Part shown: one piece after another, positions 34,961 through 46,700 of the stretch
Numbering within the stretch: position 1 is the stretch's first letter
How the letters are laid out: the number at the start of each line of letters is the position of its first letter
NCBI GenBank assembly: GCA_934045905.1
Contig: OW203768.1
Coordinates: 28,363,060 to 28,427,059, forward strand
DNA: 64,000 nucleotides
Source: Leuctra nigra
Lineage: Eukaryota; Arthropoda; Insecta; Plecoptera; Leuctridae
Direction: 5' to 3'
The notes under the pieces: model-generated
The model's input: the letters and a program-made list of their open reading frames with translations, nothing else
Database searches by the model: none
Told to the model about the DNA's origin: nothing
Program-made: the position numbers and the translations under genes

Positions 34961-36282
34961 ACATTCTTCTTGGTAACCACCTTCTCCTCAACCAGCATAT
35001 TTTTCAGCTTTCTCCCAACTTCTCGGGCCCACTTCCTTCTGTCCATCATGAACCCTGGCGTGAAGTCTAATTCAATAAACTCCCCCTCATTCTCCTTCAC
35101 CAACTTTTTCAAACCTTTATTCAAATTGGCTGAGTAGTCTGAATAGTTACTTAGTAGTCCCACAATGCCTATTTTTATATTTGGACCAAAAAAGCTTCTA
35201 GACACCTCCATCAAACCCCCAAAATCCTCCATTATCTCCCCATTATCCATTCGTGTCCAAACTTCAATATTTCCTAACTGGAAAATTACTTTCTTCAGAT
35301 AACTATGTTTTTCATAGTATCCCTCTTCAATTCGCGCAGACATTTCTCTGATTCTTATTCCGGGATCTCTTCTTACGTAACACCCTTCCCCTAGAGAGAA
35401 AACCCAGGCTTCACTACCACTTACATCTCCAACCAACAAAATCGACTGAGTCCTGAGTCCTGAGTCAGACGATCTCGTGTCATCGTGCTCCTCATACGAC
35501 TTTTCATTTTCTTCACTCCTCTTCCCCTGGCTCTTCTCTTTTTCTTCATAATCTTGATCGTCTTGTCCATGAATACATATATCGTTCTCAGTCATCATGC
35601 TATTTTCTCCTTCTACTGTATTGTTTTGTTCTGCTTTCTTTTTTGTTACTATTCTCCGGTGTTGTTGTTGTTGTTGTCCTTCCTGCTGCTCTTTTCTTCC
35701 AGACCTATCAACCATCTCCTTCATTTCTTCAAAACCTTTCATTCTGATATCCATACTATCTGCACACTCAGCTTCCCTCCTCTTAATCTCTTCAACTTGA
35801 TCTGCAATATTTTCTTGTTCTAATCGGTCTATTTCCATCAAGATCTTGTGGTTTTTATGTTCAATCTCTTCTTTCCAAACTGCTATCTGCACACATGCTA
35901 CTCGATTTTCTCTTTCATTCAAACATAACATTTCATTCAAATGTTTAACCTTTTCCTCCATTTCCATTTCCCATACTATTACTTCTCCAAACATGTCACA
36001 AACTTCATTCTCTTCCCTTTCTGACTTCTTCCTAAGTTCTTTCACCTCATTTCTAAGCTCCTTCATTTCTTCTCTCATTTCCTTAACCTCTGTCACCAAG
36101 AAATCATGATCATATTGCGGTCCTAACAACAACGATTTCGATTTACTCACATGCTTTACTCGCACTTGCTGTTTGTCCACTTCGTTTCCTAGTGAAGTAT
36201 CCATCTTTCTGCTTCTTCTGCTGTTCTTGTCCTTCTTCGCACTCAAAACTCCCTTCTCTTTAGATCGTAAATTCCTCTCCAT
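34903..36282 (-). CDS. LINE ORF1: coiled-coil protein with degenerate SGNH-like domain, 459 aa
   Basis: ORF1 proteins bind the element RNA and form the particle. Residues about 1-50 are basic. About 60-200 is heptad-rich and strongly charged (EVKEMREEMKELRNEVKELR), a coiled coil. About 200-275 is low complexity with a Gln run and acidic stretches. About 278-425 follows the SGNH-esterase order: LLVGDVSGS where the family has GDS, PGIRI, then VIFQLGN where it has GxND, and a final helix DFTPGFMMDRRKWAREVG lacking the usual D-x2-H. No CCHC zinc knuckle is present. The esterase reading is an inference from order and spacing. Confidence 0.75.
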   Translation of the reverse strand: MERNLRSKEKGVLSAKKDKNSRRSRKMDTSLGNEVDKQQVRVKHVSKSKSLLLGPQYDHDFLVTEVKEMREEMKELRNEVKELRKKSEREENEVCDMFGEVIVWEMEMEEKVKHLNEMLCLNERENRVACVQIAVWKEEIEHKNHKILMEIDRLEQENIADQVEEIKRREAECADSMDIRMKGFEEMKEMVDRSGRKEQQEGQQQQQHRRIVTKKKAEQNNTVEGENSMMTENDICIHGQDDQDYEEKEKSQGKRSEENEKSYEEHDDTRSSDSGLRTQSILLVGDVSGSEAWVFSLGEGCYVRRDPGIRIREMSARIEEGYYEKHSYLKKVIFQLGNIEVWTRMDNGEIMEDFGGLMEVSRSFFGPNIKIGIVGLLSNYSDYSANLNKGLKKLVKENEGEFIELDFTPGFMMDRRKWAREVGRKLKNMLVEEKVVTKKNVWTQSKRVFRTSWFLRRIL

Positions 36283-36650
36283 GTTCTAGTGACCTTGACT
36301 TAAGAAATCGCAATCCACGTCACCGTGAAAAACAATGTTCCTTTATCTCACAAGAAATTCTAATCAGTGAAACTAAATGAATTTATATTGGCATTAAAAT
36401 ATAACCAAACAACATTTAATTTTCACGATTTTTACCTCAGATTGTTCCTCTTGCCTTTCCTTACAATGTTGCTGTTACTTCAAATCACAAACAAAGCTGC
36501 ATTTCCATAAAATACAATAAATTCAGCAGCAGTTCTACCTCACAACTGTGTCAAACCACGGCCTTGTGGTTTTTTCATAATAAAATATGTTTCATAATAT
36601 GTTTTACATAATAAAACAATATTATGTTTTATTAGTTTTGAAAGTTTATT

Positions 36651-37620
36651 GAGCAAGCTAATTCCCCTGATACCTCTGATTTTTTTTAACATTGTTGGCG
36701 ATACATGTCACACAATTTCGCCGATCAAGCTGAAATTTTGCATATTACATTAAAGAACACCTTGAGTATGCATTCTGATTTTCTTTTTGAAACCCGTTTA
36801 TAATAGGGAAGTCTCCTGAAATTTTATTCTAGTAAATTTCTATAAATAAACACAAATAATAATGACAATTACACTTATTACGTGTGAAATCTTAAATTTT
36901 CATTCATAAAAATCAAATTCAAATATTATAGGATTTTTGGCGGGAAAAACGGCCTGTAACAAGAATCAGAACTGTGATGTCATTTCCAAGTCTTGAACAT
37001 TGTGTTGACATGGAAATTCCCTTGTTGCCATGGCAATATAGCAAACTGTGATGTCATTGCCAATTTTCCTGTTTTTAAATGAGAGGAGATATATCAAACT
37101 TTGTAAATTAATTACTTGGGAACTATTCGTCTAACAACAAAAATAATACCACATCTGTGTTCAGCAAAATCTCAACTTTCATAAAATAAATATTATTCTG
37201 AAATCTAATCTTCACGAGACTTCCCTATTCAAATTTTTGAAAAATTACCTTCCGATTGGTTGGTCCGATCAATTTGAAATTTTGTCAGCTACGATCAACA
37301 TTGGCTCAACCTTTACAGAGATTCAGCCAAATTCTCCTATTGGTTACAATTTTTAAAAAAAATCCGACTGGTCAAAAATAAAAAATTTCCGGTTAAGTTC
37401 AAATTTGGCATGGTAATCAAGACCAACATTATTGAGCGAGCGAAGCGAGCGTCTCCTTTAGGCTCTTTTGGCACGGACCTCTGTATTTTTTTTTATTTTT
37501 TTGTAGCTGATGCTATACAGGTCAGAGTTTTTCTTCGATCGAGCTGAAATTTTGCACACATGTACGGAACATTTCCTGGTATCAAAATTTCATATTGATC
37601 TTCTAGGTCCAACATTGAGT
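36651..37620 (+). mobile_element. Family A element fragments (two), adjoining the FAR 3' end
   Basis: A diverged left end TTGAGCAAGCTAATTCCCC at about 36650 with family interior follows to 37430. Then a second, cleaner left end ATTGAGCGAGCGAAGCGAGC at 37432 runs into text lost by about 37620. Neither has the CTAG end. The second fragment stops about 20 bp downstream of the FAR stop codon, so it probably forms the FAR 3' UTR. Confidence 0.5.
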
Positions 37621-37642
37621 ACATCTTACTTGCAGTATCTAT

Positions 37643-37703
37643 TTACTCACCAACAACGATGCAGACAATTAGTGTGACTACTGAATAATGCAGCCAGAAC
37701 AAT
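37643..37703 (-). CDS. FAR coding exon 8 (C-terminal membrane segment)
   Basis: After TTTTTAG it encodes [19 protein letters not shown] and TAA at 37645-37643. The last codons overlap a GTGAGT donor-like sequence, so a further 3' exon is possible. The terminal hydrophobic helix itself matches the family end. Confidence 0.8.
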
Positions 37704-40700
37704 CTAAAAACATAATAACAAATTTCATTGGAAGTTCAAACTGTTTTCAATATTTAATATACTTTTTTGTACATTGTATTGTGTCAAGTTTAATGTCAAC
37801 ACTATAGCATTGGCTTGGAGATAGAAAAGTAAAATTAAAATGCTGGTTCCTTTTAAATTTTGATTATTCAAATAATTACGTCATGATATTGAACCTGGAT
37901 GTTGGCTTTGAAAAAACGTGGCGAATTTCGCAGATGCCGCCGACTTGTCTCAGGCATGGAAGACATTGTGAAAATACTACAGATTTTATATACCTAGTTT
38001 TGGTCATCTGTCAAGAATAATTAAATTTTTGGAGAAATGGTTCTTCCATCCAGCATTCATTTAAGGAGGGACCATCATATTTCCCCTTTCCTAAGAAATC
38101 GTCAAAATTCTGCATATACATATAGAAAATTGCATTTTGCACCATAATATGCCAAGAAAAAGTAAGCAAGCTGAACTAATTTCCGAGATATATCACTTCG
38201 AAGTTACAGTTTTTCTTTCAATTTAACATTGCAACTATACATGAAAAGGCATGCTGATATTTTCTAAAGTGTATTAAGCTGCTTTCCCACCCTAAGATTT
38301 CTTAAAAAAACTACTATATCGTCTATCAAGTAAAATATTTAATTCTAACAGTTTTAAATGTACACTTTTCTGGTTGATTAACTGAGCTATGAGAGTTTTT
38401 CTGCTTTATTTCGACGATTTTCCTAATAAAAAGTGCAGTTTTTCTGATAAAATTGTGTTGCCATCATGAAACGGTCTTCTAGAAATTCGTATTTTTTGCA
38501 AATTAGTGGAAATTTCAAGAAGACCGTGATTATATCGCTTGTCCCTCCTTAACTTGAATACTTTAGGGAAAATTGCGAATTCATACTTTTATACTCTTTA
38601 TCAACAAAACTATTATTTGTTTGATTCGGTTACTGAATAGTAAATAATCTTCCAATAATCATCTGAGCTCAGATGCTTCCCTATAGGGAAGGACATTATG
38701 ATAAACATATCTACCTGTTATGCTTTTTCTTCGCGGCGGGAAGAGATTCTTGAGTTTCCTTGAGCAGATATTTCCTGAGTCCTGCGCAAGTGTCCTCAGC
38801 TGTTTTGTCATAGTCAACTGTCCTCATGTCGCACGGGAATGTGTCTCTGTCCTTGTCACTCATCTTACTCCACATCTCCGCAGTGTTCATCTCGTCGAAG
38901 ACCCAACTCTTATTGCAAAAGTGGACGTACATATCGGAGAATTTGTGAATCTTCTTGTACGCTGACAGCATTCTGAAAAGTTAAACATAAGAAGGGTTGA
39001 TATATTATACATAATCGATTGGGCAGAGCATCAGTAAAATAAAAGAAACGTAAAACGTAAAAAACGCAAAACGCTCTGATAGAAAATACAAAGTTCACAT
39101 ACGTTTATCGCACACATGAAATTATACTGTTACAATATAAACAATATAAATATACATGAAAAAGCTTCATTTGATGTATTGCAATGCCATCCATAACTAA
39201 ATTTTGTAATTTTTGTAATAGCTGAGTTTCGTTCCTACTCATAAAATATTCACATACATAATATTCACAAACAAGCATAAAATCCTATTGTAAATTCCAG
39301 TCCAATGTATGTTCCTGATCATAAACAAGAACGTATTCACAAGTAAATTAAAATATAACATCATTTTAATAACATCAAGACAAGTATTTCTGGGGTTGGT
39401 ACAAGAGTCACTCTAACTTTAGAAGATAATTATTATCAGGTGGTCAAAGCAACCAGTTCCACAGCTTATGAAAATATCCATGGGACATTTTCTGGTAGCA
39501 GAAAACCTAAGTTAACGTAACAATAAAGTAAGTATATCTGGCATTAGCCACAATTCTATGAGAATTTCGAGATGGTCGGAACGCTGTACGCTTTGATCAA
39601 GGTGAAAGAATCACCCTCCGATACTTGCAATTCGCCGATACCAACTCTGCGAAATAACTATATAAATAACAAACAATCTTGATCAATATGTTGTTTTTGT
39701 TCTTACTGTGGCTTGTTTCCTGTGAGGTAAAGTCCGGCATCAATGAGTGCACCTGGAATAGTGTGAAGGAAGAACCGATAGATCTGAGCGAGGAGCCAGT
39801 ACTTGGTTGTCACCAACATGCGGTACCATATAGCCGCGAGTATTGGGACCTCAGAACTGTACTTGAAACCGTAGTTCATGAATCTCTCCCATGTCATCCC
39901 GTTGCCGGTAGAATTTGCGTAATTGTAGACACACACGCCCTTCGTTCTGTAGCAGAAAAGACAGAAATGTTTATCCATGGATCCAAGTAGCAGTGAGATT
40001 GGTGCTTGTTTGTGAAGCGATTAGGAAAACGCTCTTTGCAACGCGTTGATAAGTGAGCCTTCGTATTTCATGACGAGTTACGGGTTTATGCTTTTTCAAG
40101 TTTCTGCTCTACAGGGTAGTTATTCTATAACTCTAAATATCCAGATTCGGTTCGAATCTGATTTAGTGCAGTGTTAATCCATATGGCCGTGAATCAAATT
40201 CGGGCCGAATCCGGATTTTAAGAGTTATAGAATAACTGCCCAAGTTTTGCAAAGAGCCGAAACGAAATGCGTCAAAGAAGTGCATGGTGATAAAAAAAAT
40301 TGACATTTCCTTACAGAAATTTGATATGCAAATGTAAAAAAAACAGTGCGTATTTAAGTACAGACCAACAAGCACCGGTCCAATGATTGAGAAGACAACA
40401 CACCTATTGTCCCCGACGTCCCAGGCTGCTGCGATGATGCCGTTGATGGCCAAGTCGCAGAACACCAAGTTCGCGTTCAAGGACATGTCAACCTGTAAGG
40501 TCCTCAACACTCCCGCCTGACAGCCTAGAACTATGCCCATTGGTCCGTTCAAGTTGTCACACCAACCCGGCACGGGCTCCTTTGCGGTACAGATCACTGA
40601 GGGAAAGTGTCATGGCATCAGTTCGGATAATTCCCGTCAGGGTTGCCTTATTTCTGTACCTCGGAGTTGGAAGGCCGGAAGTCCATTTCATTCGGTAGGA

Positions 40701-43700
40701 AACTACTTTGTTGACATCAGTCAATGGCAATTGGTATGGTAGAGCTTGAATAGGCATTACAAACTTGTGCAACGCAAATTGAGAAAATAGATTCTGGCCT
40801 TCTTCCTCCTAGGTACAGATTGATAACAACGAGTGTAAAACACATAACTAAATAAGGTTTACTTCAGCCGCAACGCATCTCAAATAATCAAGGGTTTTAG
40901 TACACGTAGATTTGGAATAGGAAATTTCTGGATTTAAATGCATCCTGATGTAAATTTAACAAGATATTGAGAAAACTATTTCAAATCTCTAAGGCCTGGA
41001 ATTAATAATGTTAAAATGTACATGATTAACTAACTTTTGAATTAAATTCAACTGTTTCGATCATTTAGAAGTATCTGATTGGACGAGCTGCCAAATGAGT
41101 CCGATATTTAGTTTACTCATAATAACTTAACATTGGTACTACCGGCTCTAAATCAATTGATTAATTTTAACCATGCAACCTTTGAACTCCCATTCTTGAA
41201 AAAAGTGAGAGTCTACTCATGCCTCGATTATCCAGATGATAAGAATCAATGATTTTAATCATGCATTCAGTTGATTTATGTCACTTCACTTACCAATAGC
41301 CGGCTTGAATATTCCAATGGGCATATCATGTCCGTATGTTTTTATCACGTCGTCGGCTAACGCCTTTGTAAATGTGTAACTGTTCGGCCATTTTCCAAGG
41401 AGCCTGGAGACAGATAATAATAAGACGTTTTAACTCGATATATCTGGTTTGGGGTGAGAGAGTCGATTTTATTGAACTGAGTTCAGTTGTCAATGAACAC
41501 ATTTGAATGAGGTCCTGGAAATAATGGATTGTGTGTCCTCGAATAATCACCGGCAATGAAGACAAATGGGGTGCATTCCAAAATGGGGCGAGTTAGGCCT
41601 GTGAAATCACCATAGGCTTTACGGGTTTAATCAAACTTGCTGTGAGCTCAAACCTGTGCCTAAGATGCCTCCACTCCAAAGTCTGGGCTTTGTGATCCAA
41701 CTTGGATATATCCCTTTATTTTCATTAATTCGACCATGTTTCGACCCAAGGTTATGGCCTTATCATCACGTGACAATGTTAAAACATATGGTAATCTGGA
41801 CGTTTTGATCATAATACTGCATCCCAAGGTAACTAATAACTAGGCAAGCAGGAAAACGCCCTGTAACGCATTGGGGAGCAAGCATTCGTACTGTACTGCA
41901 TGCGATATGATAATTGTGCGTTTGTAAGTCTCTGCTCCATACAGGCCTTGGAACGGAAGCATCAAGATACAATGATAATATAAATTTAATTTTCTGGCAT
42001 TAATTTGCAAATATGTCAAGATTATAGAATAAAATGTCCTTAAATTGACAATAACTTAAGAAGACCGACAGATTAGTCTGATAATTGGCAAATAACCTAA
42101 AACGTTGGTCCCAATGACCATGCAAAGTTTTAAGTTGATCAGTCAAACGGTTCTAGTTTAAATTTCGAAAATCACATGAAAGATGAGTTTAAATTTTAAA
42201 TTTAAGAGGCGACAGGACTCGCAGAAAATTTCGATTCCGATGTAAAAAGAATCCTAGAAATGCATGAAAATGCATAAGCTCTGGTTTGTTCGTGACATTG
42301 TGACATTTAATCGTGTGTTGCATGTTGCATATACTGCTGTAAAGTAAGTTATTTTATAGCTTCGTTATGTTTCAGAACACATCATTATTTGATAAAATAA
42401 GCAATACGGTATGAGTTCTAAGTATTTATTTTTGAGCCTGATGAGGGGTGACAAAGTTCACTTGAAACGTCGCTCAAAATAAATACTTACAACTAAGTTA
42501 TTTTAATTCTAATATCGAAATCCACAAAAAACCATATATAGGCGGCCCCTACTTTTTCTTAACGGCTTTGACCGATAGTTTTCAAAATTTAACAGAGTAA
42601 AGATTAAGAGTAAATCTGTGCCTCCAGTGATCGAAAAAATAATACAAAATGTTTTTTCTCGTTTTGAGGAAGTGCCAACATGGGCAATATATGAGTCGTT
42701 TTGGGACCTCTGCCCTGAAATAACTAAACAAAAAATAAAACTTTGGGGCCACTAGAGACACAGATCTACTCTTTGTCTATAACCTGTGAAAATTTGAAGA
42801 CAATCGTTAAAGCCGTTTAGAAAAAGGTAGGGGCCGCCTTTTTGTGCTTCATAAAACATGGATTTTATCAAGTATCGTAGACTCTTAACCAATGGGAGGA
42901 TTTGGCTAAAACTTTGTACGATTGGGGACAATGTTGGTTGCAATGACTTTGCAATATTTCAGATTGATCGGACCAAACCAATCGAAAGATAATGTATTTT
43001 TTAATATGAACCAATCAGCGGATTAAAAAAATAGGGCCTGCAACATCCAAAAATGGTCCGTACATGTGGGCAAAATTTCAGCTCGATCGAAGAAAAACTG
43101 TGACTTCGTCAGTAATGTAAAAAAAATGAGAGTTCCGTGCCAAAAGAGCGAAAAATGTGTCGCTCGCTCTATAATGTACCCTTCCGTGATGTCGTCCATC
43201 TTGTTGTCGTCTATCGTCTCCGCCATTTGGATCGCGAGCGAGCTGCTCATCGGCGGCTCGTTGATCTCTTCTCTTATGTATTGACGCAGAGTGTTGGTGA
43301 ACGCAGTCGACACGTGAATCAGCGCCTAGAACAGAAAGGAATCCTGTATTGACAAAGCTTTCTCTAATGGTCCGGACAGAATTAAAAAATATAAATTCAA
43401 GATGGTAGTATCTGGTTTCATATCGTATGTTAGGCTATAGGATGTAAGCCTATTCGGAATAAAGAATCGATTGGAACTAATCTAGGATTGCTCTGCTCCA
43501 TTCAAAATATAATTTAAGGCACTACCTATTACTATTCAGCATAAAGTTCATAATCATCTTGTAACGAATTCAATAGGTTGACAAATGCCTATTGGCAACC
43601 CGATATGTATCTGTTATGACTGTTTGATATTTAAAAAATAATGTTTATTCTTAATGAAACAAAACCCGTTCAAAACGTTCAGCCAAGGCTCCGCTACTAT

Positions 43701-46700
43701 AGAAACGAACTAATAAGCTTAAGTCCTTCGTAGGCCCTAGCCAGTACTTTTGTCGTAGTCCCCCCACCCCCCCCCATCTGTCCGAAATGTTTTAATTTTT
43801 ACAGTGGTAAATTTGTAAAACAATAAGCGGGGAGACGATCAATGATCTAGTGGAGCGGTCGCTCCACCCAGCCAAGTCGAACCGTACACTCACACTCACT
43901 CAACATACCGTAAATGCATAATAAACTGAGGAGCAGACCAACTACTTTTACCGTAAGCAACAACATGGTGTTTACGGCCTACTGGATCTTAAAATTGGAA
44001 TATCTCACATTGTTGCGATATATCTTAATTTCGAGCTATGGCCCACCTCACTACATATACCAAATTAGGGAACAATATGTTGTGCCGTTTGCGAGCTAGA
44101 GGGCCGTGAAAAACGTGAAATTACACCCCTTTTAAAACCTATCTTGATCTGATGATGATATCAGGAAACACCGCAATCACCGCCACAGCCTAAACGGCTG
44201 AGCTGATCGATCTGAAATTTTTACCACATGTGCACTTTTGGCGTCTGAGGTGCCTTTTTATAAAACCAACAGGAAGCCGCCATTTTAAAACCGGAAGTGA
44301 CGTCATATCTCGAAAACGGCTAGACCGTTAGGAATTAAACCAGCGCCAAATGATTCAGACGGTCATCTTTATGGAATATCAATAGTTAAAGTAGAGATGT
44401 ACTATTACCGAAACCGGAAATGACGTTATGAAAATGAAGAACTAGATTTTAATGAACTCTTACTACAATAACTACATATTCAGAAGGCTTATAATGATAC
44501 ATAAGTTCATAACATTTATAGAAATAAATTCTAGGTGGCAGTAATTTCAGTCGCCATTTTGAAAACCGGAAGTGATACCATATCTCGAAAACGGCTGGAC
44601 TGATTGGAACGAAGCTTTCGCAATTCTTCATGGAATATCACTTTAAGCGTAGGTATATTGAGCACCAAACACAATTTTGCGTGTTAACCAATTCGGAAAT
44701 GGCGTATTTTTTTAAAGTAATTAGTCATTGTTGCTCCGATGTGTGTTACAAGTTTTGTAAATAAACTAAAAAAATTAGTGATATCCCCATAAAAAACACT
44801 CCGTGTAAAAATACCAGTCAAGTCTCTTCAACTATAAAAAAAATTGAAGAAATCAAAAAATTCAGCACAAAAAAGTAGTGATATTAAAAAATGAGCCAAG
44901 TCAAAATTTCATTTTAAAAATCAAAATATACTTGGCGCATCGTTTTTAAGGGCATTTTAGGTATATTATATATATTTAGGTACATTTGATTTTTGGCATA
45001 ATGCTTATATACTATTTATATACACGATGCGCCAAGTATATTTTGGTTTTTTAAATTAAGTTTTGACTTGGCTCATTTTTTTACATAACTACTTTTCAGT
45101 GCTGAATTTTTAGATTTCTTCTATTTTTTTATTGTTGAAGAGACTTGGCTGGTATTTTTACACGGAGTGTTTTTTATGGGGTCTTTAGAGTAGGGATGGA
45201 GCAAATCTGGATTTTGATATCGACTATCGATATCATTTATATATCGATATATATCGATATATCGATATCGCGATATATCGATATATTGAAATATTGAAAT
45301 ATCGAAATATCGATATATTGAAGTATCGATATATTGAAATATCGATATATTGAAATATTGAAATATCGAAATATCGATATATTGAAATATTGAAATATCG
45401 AAATATCGAAATATCGAAATATTGAAATATCGATATATTGAAATATCGAAATATTGATATATGACAATATTATATTTCGATGTAGGTATGGAAATATTAA
45501 TATATCGCATATATGCCTTAAATTGCTCCTAAAACTGATAGGAAATTCAAAAGAAAATTTAAATAGAAATAACACAGCCGTTCCAAAATATAGGGTCACC
45601 GGCCAGATAAGAAAGAAATGTGAATAATCTGAGAAATTGTCCTAAAATCTGATAAACGCTGCACTGCAAATATGAATTATTTTGCCATAGTTGGTATAAA
45701 CTTCAATTAAGAATATAGTTGTATCATACAGTAAAGCTTCGATATATCGATATTTCGATATTTCGATATTTCAATATTTCAATATATCGATATTTCAATA
45801 TTTCGATATTTCGATATTTCAATATTTCAATATTTCAATATATCAATATTTCAATATTTCGATATATCGATATTTCAATATATCGATATTCAATATATTC
45901 AGGTATCGATATTTCAATATTTTTTTGATATCGATATATATCGATATATCGATATTTTCTCCATCCCTACTTTAGAGTTTTCTGAAGAAAACAATTGGCA
46001 TGGGCAACCGCAGGATTTATGCCAGGTCCCCCACCATTAAAACTTAATGTAAGGGAAACAAGATTTGATGGATGAAGGGGCGGGGGGTCCACCCTACCCC
46101 GCAGGGCGTTTATGGGTTTTTGGACACTTTTAAATCAATTTAAGCCGTTATGAGGTGTATTTAGTTGACATATTCAATATTTTTCAAATTTAGCACTTTG
46201 GGGTGGTAAAGACATGTCGAAACCTGCCCCGCATAGCATTTTTTGGTTTTTGGACACTTTGAAATCAATTTTCTTTAGTTTTTCCTAATGTTAACATTGC
46301 TTTAAGAATATATCTCTCAATATTTGGGACCAGTGCTGAGGGAGAGAGGATCTTCTCGAAATTAAAATAAATTAAAAATGATCTTATTTATTGAAGTGGT
46401 ACTTTAGTAGGCCCCAAAAGCTTCGTAGGACCTAGGCAGACTGCCTTCGCTGCCTAATGGATAATACGGCCCAGGTGATGGTGCCACTTCTGGCAGGGAA
46501 CTTTTTAGTTGCACTTTTTTATTTTTATTTTCGTGTTTCCGCAGGGAAGTGAAAAAGGAGAATCAATTTAAATCGAAATTAAGTGACAAGTCTACTTTTT
46601 CAGTCAAAACAAACAACAAAAGCAAATTTAACATAATTTATTTATATAAAATATCCCCCGTGATATCCTCCATTATCCTTCCAATGTCTAGAACCAAAGA

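Larger units (their letters stand above)
31790..36575 (-). mobile_element. Non-LTR retrotransposon (LINE) with two intact ORFs
   Basis: Two long open frames (ORF1 34903-36282, ORF2 31844-34960) in LINE order with a short 3' region. After the ORF2 stop the 3' end passes a GC-rich stretch (GGAGCTACCTCCACC) and then AATTAATTGTTAATTAATTG, which looks like a simple-repeat tail rather than poly-A. The 5' limit is estimated at about 36575. No target-site duplication could be assigned. Having both frames open over 4.4 kb suggests a recent insertion. It lies between FAR and ELO. Confidence 0.88.

Noticed and set aside
31822..36109. Many plus-strand open frames of 60-140 codons
   Set aside because: They are antisense shadows of the LINE ORFs; their Ser/Pro/Leu-rich composition reflects complement of Glu/Lys/Arg-rich coding.
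40163..40597. 144-codon frame as a single exon
   Set aside because: Only 40404-40596 matches FAR. The rest of the frame is intron read past the GTGTGT donor.
45121..45928. Open frames of about 70-130 codons rich in [11 protein letters not shown]
   Set aside because: Translation of the ATATCGAT-type repeat inside the hAT-like MITE; no protein family.
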